7,604 nucleotides of DNA, from contig JAGRLQ010000163.1 of assembly GCA_020441735.1 (NCBI GenBank), positions 4,934-12,537 on the forward strand, given 5' to 3'. The notes under the pieces are model-generated. The model searched no databases. It saw nothing but the letters and a program-made list of their open reading frames with translations, and was not told the origin of the DNA. The translations under genes were made by a program, and so were the position numbers. The DNA is from Nitratireductor sp. Its GTDB lineage: Bacteria > Pseudomonadota > Alphaproteobacteria > Rhizobiales > Rhizobiaceae. Positions 5,131 to 7,604 of this stretch are shown in pieces (position 1 is the first letter of the stretch; each line of letters begins with the position of its first letter).

Positions 5131-6015
5131 ATGAAATCGAACTATCGCGCGCGGGGAAGCGCGACCGTTTTTCCCGGCATCACCGGTGCCGGAACATCCG
5201 TATTGCTCTCCGTCATTATCACCACAGCCCTGCTTGCCGGCTGCCAAAGCTCTCAATCGAGTTCAAATAACTCCACCGCCGCACTCCAAACAGCGGCAGA
5301 CGAAAACCAGGCCCAGACCTCCGGTGAGGTGCCTGCCGAAGGCACCGAAGGAACAGCCGAAGCCCAGACCACCGACACCGCACCTCAGACGGCAGCGCTG
5401 GCGCAGGCGGAGGCGACCCAGCAGCCGGTCCAGCAGGCCGCACTTTCCGTTGCGCCTGCCGGTCAATGCGCCATTCCCCTGCCCGGTGGCCCGCCTGCCA
5501 AGCCGCCGCGTGGCAAGGATTTCGGCCGTGCAGTCGTCAAGAACACCGGCAAGGCAGTCCAGCGCGGCGTGATCCAGCAGATCGGCGGCGCGCTCGGCGG
5601 CGGGTTGGGTGCAGCCATCGCCGGCAATGTTGCCGCCGGTACCATCCGCCAGGAAGAGGACATCAAGGGTGTGTGGATGATCACCGACGGCTCGCAGACA
5701 TGCGCCTGTGAGGTCTCCGTCGATTCCCTCTGGAAACTGAAGGGCAAGGGTGCCGACACCGGCCACTCCAAGACCCGTGGCTGCACCAATTCCTATATGC
5801 AGCAGGTGGCCGCCTGGCAGCTCGGCTATTCCTTCACCGGTTACGACTCCAAATTTCATCTGAAGGCAAAGGACAAGCAGACCGTGCTTGCCACCCTCAA
5901 CCGTGATGGCATCCACTACTTCTCGGGAACATTTTCCGACGGCACCCCTGTCGTAATGTGGCGCCAGGGACAGACCTATCACCAGCTGACCAAGTTCAAC
6001 CAGTCGGTGAAGTAG
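5131..6015 (+). CDS. Outer-membrane-type lipoprotein with glycine zipper and C-terminal Inh/AprI-like domain
   Basis: The product is 294 aa. A basic N-terminus and the hydrophobic stretch TSVLLSVIITTALLAGC end in a lipobox, with lipidated Cys38 followed by Gln-Ser, so sorting to the outer membrane is expected. Residues 39-110 are a low-complexity Ala/Gln/Thr/Glu linker. C113 and a Pro-rich stretch (PLPGGPPAKPPRG) precede a glycine-zipper segment at about 147-170 (QQIGGALGGGLGAAIAGN). The C-terminal part, about 178-280, starts IKGVWMITDGSQTCACEV and contains Cys193 and Cys218, a Trp in VAAWQLGYSF and a late GTFSDGTPVVMWR strand. This order matches the beta-barrel of Inh/AprI metalloprotease inhibitors and Brucella Omp19, with the conserved disulfide probably Cys193-Cys218. 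Protease inhibition is an inference from this resemblance and not shown. The signal region is long (37 residues before Cys38). ATG 5131 has GTGGGGA ten bases upstream. The gene diverges from folA and converges on thyA with 22 bases between. Confidence 0.85.
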   Translation: MKSNYRARGSATVFPGITGAGTSVLLSVIITTALLAGCQSSQSSSNNSTAALQTAADENQAQTSGEVPAEGTEGTAEAQTTDTAPQTAALAQAEATQQPVQQAALSVAPAGQCAIPLPGGPPAKPPRGKDFGRAVVKNTGKAVQRGVIQQIGGALGGGLGAAIAGNVAAGTIRQEEDIKGVWMITDGSQTCACEVSVDSLWKLKGKGADTGHSKTRGCTNSYMQQVAAWQLGYSFTGYDSKFHLKAKDKQTVLATLNRDGIHYFSGTFSDGTPVVMWRQGQTYHQLTKFNQSVK

Positions 6016-6037
6016 CAACGGCTACAGCGCGGGAAGC

Positions 6038-6832
6038 CTAGACAGCAACCGGCGCCCGGATATGGGCGTCGGCTTCATAGCCGATTAACTCGAAATCCTC
6101 GTAGGTGAAGGCGAAGAGATCGCGCACCTGCGGATTGATCCGCATTTCCGGCAAGGATTTGGGGCTTCGCAGAAGCTGCAGCTCGGCCTGTTCGAAATGA
6201 TTGTGATAAAGATGCGCGTCACCCAGCGTATGAACGAAGTCGCCGGGCTTCAGATCGCAGACCTGGGCAATCATCATCGTCAGCAGCGCATAGGAAGCGA
6301 TGTTGAAGGGTACGCCGAGAAAGATATCGGCGGAACGCTGGTAAAGCTGGCAGGAAAGCCTGCCGTCGCTGACATAGAACTGGAACAGGCAATGGCATGG
6401 CGGCAACGCCATTTCATCGACCAGCGCCGGATTCCAGGCCGAGACGATCAGACGGCGTGAATTGGGGTTGGTCTTGATCTGGTGCAGCAGGTTTTCGATC
6501 TGGTCGACCGAGCGGCCATCGCCCGCCGGCCAGGTGCGCCACTGATAGCCATAGACCGGCCCGAGGTCACCGTTTTCATCGGCCCATTCATCCCAGATAG
6601 AAACGCCGTTTTCCTTCAGCCAGCCGATATTGGTATCCCCGCGCAGAAACCACAGCAGTTCGATGATGATCGAGCGCAGATGCAGTTTCTTGGTGGTCAG
6701 AACCGGAAACCCCCGGGATAGGTCGAAGCGCATCTGATGCCCGAAGACGGAACGGGTACCCGTTCCGGTCCGGTCGCCCCGGTCGGTGCCCTCTTTCAGC
6801 ACGGTTTCAAGTAGATCGAGATATTGCCGCAT
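6038..6832 (-). CDS. thyA: Thymidylate synthase
   Basis: It methylates dUMP to dTMP using 5,10-methylene-tetrahydrofolate, releasing dihydrofolate, in the cytoplasm. The product is 264 aa, the same length as the E. coli enzyme. The catalytic nucleophile is Cys146 in [13 protein letters not shown]. Phosphate-binding arginines are seen at Arg21 ([10 protein letters not shown]) and Arg126-Arg127 ([11 protein letters not shown]), and Arg166 in [18 protein letters not shown], which also holds the dUMP-binding Ser167 and Asp169. Asn177 (FNIASY) and His207/Tyr209 (DAHLYHNH) are in place, and the protein ends PVAV, close to the PVAI end of the E. coli enzyme. ATG 6832 has AGGG seven bases upstream. 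FolA, 1.0 kb downstream on the same strand, recycles its dihydrofolate product, but the opposite-strand lipoprotein gene separates them. It starts 84 bases after the cfa stop; a shared transcript is possible. Confidence 0.98.
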   Translation of the reverse strand: MRQYLDLLETVLKEGTDRGDRTGTGTRSVFGHQMRFDLSRGFPVLTTKKLHLRSIIIELLWFLRGDTNIGWLKENGVSIWDEWADENGDLGPVYGYQWRTWPAGDGRSVDQIENLLHQIKTNPNSRRLIVSAWNPALVDEMALPPCHCLFQFYVSDGRLSCQLYQRSADIFLGVPFNIASYALLTMMIAQVCDLKPGDFVHTLGDAHLYHNHFEQAELQLLRSPKSLPEMRINPQVRDLFAFTYEDFELIGYEADAHIRAPVAV

Positions 6833-6896
6833 GATTGGACCCTGTTAAGCGATTCCCTCTTTCAGGGCTATTCAGGTTTTGACGGAATTGATGAAA

Positions 6897-6914
6897 CCGG
6901 CTCGCTTCTGCCGG
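6897..6914 (-). terminator. Weak candidate terminator after cfa
   Basis: CCGGC (minus strand, 6914-6910) and GCCGG (6901-6897) form a 5-bp stem with an 8-base loop, starting two bases after the cfa stop and followed by TTTCATCAATT. The short stem and broken T-run make efficient termination doubtful, so readthrough into thyA is possible. Confidence 0.3.
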
Positions 6915-6916
6915 CA

Positions 6917-7604
6917 TCAGACAGCAAGACCGAGCTTGGCTTCCAGCTTTTCGTATTCAGCCTGTTTTTCGAAAATGTAGTCGCGCTGCAACGGCACCGC
7001 ATCGCGCTGACGCGAAAGCTGCATGTGGAAAACCAGTTGCGCCCCGGTGCGAAACATTTCCTCGGCAGAGATCAGATAGAACTCCCACATCCGCGCGAAC
7101 CGCTCATCGAACATCTCTACAACTTTGTCCCGGTTTTTCTGAAACCGCTGGTCCCAGTGATTGAGCGTCTTGGCATAGTGGGTTCTCAGAAACTCGAGAT
7201 CGAGCACCCACAGGCTGGCCCGTTCCACAACCGGAAAGACCTCGGACAACGACGGTGAATAGGCGCCCGGGAAAATGTACTTTCGCAACCAGGGGCTGGC
7301 TGTTCCCGGCGGGCTCATATGTCCGATGGAATGCAGCACCATAACTCCGTCATCGGGCATCAACGCATTTATCTTGGAAAAGAACTCCGGATAGTGGTGA
7401 ACGCCCACATGCTCGAACATGCCGATCGAAACAATGCGGTCGAACCGGCCTGTCAGATCGCGGTAGTCCCGCAGTTCAAACCGCACACGTTCGCCAAGCC
7501 CCATCTCCTGCGCCCGCTTGTTGGAGAGTTCACACTGCTCCTTCGACAGGGTAACGCCGGTTACATCGACATCGCACAACTGTGCCAGATAGAGCGCCAT
7601 GTCG
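6917..7604 (-). CDS. cfa: Cyclopropane-fatty-acyl-phospholipid synthase (N-terminus cut by window edge)
   Basis: Enzymes of this family transfer a methylene group from S-adenosylmethionine to the double bond of unsaturated acyl chains in membrane phospholipids. About 228 residues are visible, roughly the C-terminal half or more of a protein usually near 400 aa. The frame is open to the window end. The ATG at 7600 is not the start: its context DMALYLAQLCDVDVTGVTLSKEQ is the end of the SAM-binding motif I region, normally preceded by LDIGCGWG. Further family motifs are FDRIVSIGMFEHVGVHHYPEFF with the active-site Glu, VLHSIGHMSPPG, WLRKYIFPGAYSPSLSEV, LRTHYAKTLNHWDQRF, RMWEFYL and FRTGAQLVFHMQL. 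The residue before MALYLA is Asp where Gly is more usual, which is within family variation as far as can be judged. Related SAM methyltransferases that make other lipid modifications share these motifs, so the exact product is less certain than the family. Confidence 0.92.
   Translation of the reverse strand, partial: DMALYLAQLCDVDVTGVTLSKEQCELSNKRAQEMGLGERVRFELRDYRDLTGRFDRIVSIGMFEHVGVHHYPEFFSKINALMPDDGVMVLHSIGHMSPPGTASPWLRKYIFPGAYSPSLSEVFPVVERASLWVLDLEFLRTHYAKTLNHWDQRFQKNRDKVVEMFDERFARMWEFYLISAEEMFRTGAQLVFHMQLSRQRDAVPLQRDYIFEKQAEYEKLEAKLGLAV

Noticed and set aside
5105..5134. Nine-codon open frame ending in an ATGA overlap with the lipoprotein start (possible leader peptide)
   Set aside because: There is no ribosome site before its ATG, the peptide has no run of regulatory codons, and such short overlaps are common by chance.
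5263..6018. Minus-strand open frame of 251 codons opposite the lipoprotein
   Set aside because: The plus-strand frame has a lipobox, a ribosome site and an Inh-like domain. The minus frame has low-complexity Gly/Arg/Leu content typical of antisense frames and overlaps almost the whole real gene.
6016..6037. GGCT...AGCC pairing between the converging lipoprotein and thyA genes as a shared terminator
   Set aside because: The stem has only four pairs with an 11-base loop and no T-run on either strand.

Overview
The window reads as chromosomal housekeeping DNA from an alphaproteobacterium, most likely order Hyphomicrobiales (Rhizobiales), near the Rhizobiaceae or a related marine family. The signs are the high-GC coding bias, the Gly/Asn/Trp-rich HflK N-terminus, the gene order folA - hflK - hflC - DUF2065 - degP, and a lipoprotein with an Inh/Omp19-like domain. 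The genus cannot be fixed from sequence reading alone. I see no phage, transposon, CRISPR array, tRNA or rRNA, and no gene-free stretch longer than about 150 bases.

Layout, left to right. (1) 1-387, plus strand: the C-terminal part of a RimJ/RimL-type GNAT N-acetyltransferase, cut by the window edge. (2) About 388-532: a convergent intergenic region with a strong rho-independent terminator that ends the minus-strand operon. (3) 533-4325, minus strand: an envelope proteolysis operon read right to left as hflK, hflC (ATGA overlap), a small DUF2065 membrane protein, and degP. A good promoter (TTGAAA-N17-TATAAC) lies just upstream of hflK, and directly upstream of that is a GTCAAT-N5-GTCAAT direct repeat. 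(4) 4454-4999, minus: folA (dihydrofolate reductase), which has no ATG start. (5) 5131-6015, plus: a lipoprotein divergent from folA, made of a lipobox, an Ala/Gln/Thr-rich linker, a glycine-zipper segment and a C-terminal Inh/AprI-like domain. (6) 6038-6832, minus: thyA (thymidylate synthase). (7) 6917-7604, minus: the C-terminal part of a cyclopropane-fatty-acyl-phospholipid synthase, cut by the right edge.

How the genes work together. HflK and HflC form the membrane complex that encloses and modulates the FtsH protease. DegP handles misfolded proteins in the periplasm, so the operon combines inner-membrane and periplasmic quality control. ThyA makes dTMP and turns methylene-tetrahydrofolate into dihydrofolate, which FolA recycles, so these two are metabolically paired although the lipoprotein gene separates them in the opposite orientation. 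Cfa modifies membrane phospholipids.

Most of the window is ordinary. The parts worth a second look are the composite lipoprotein, a candidate protease inhibitor beside a protease operon, and the regulatory DNA in front of hflK.
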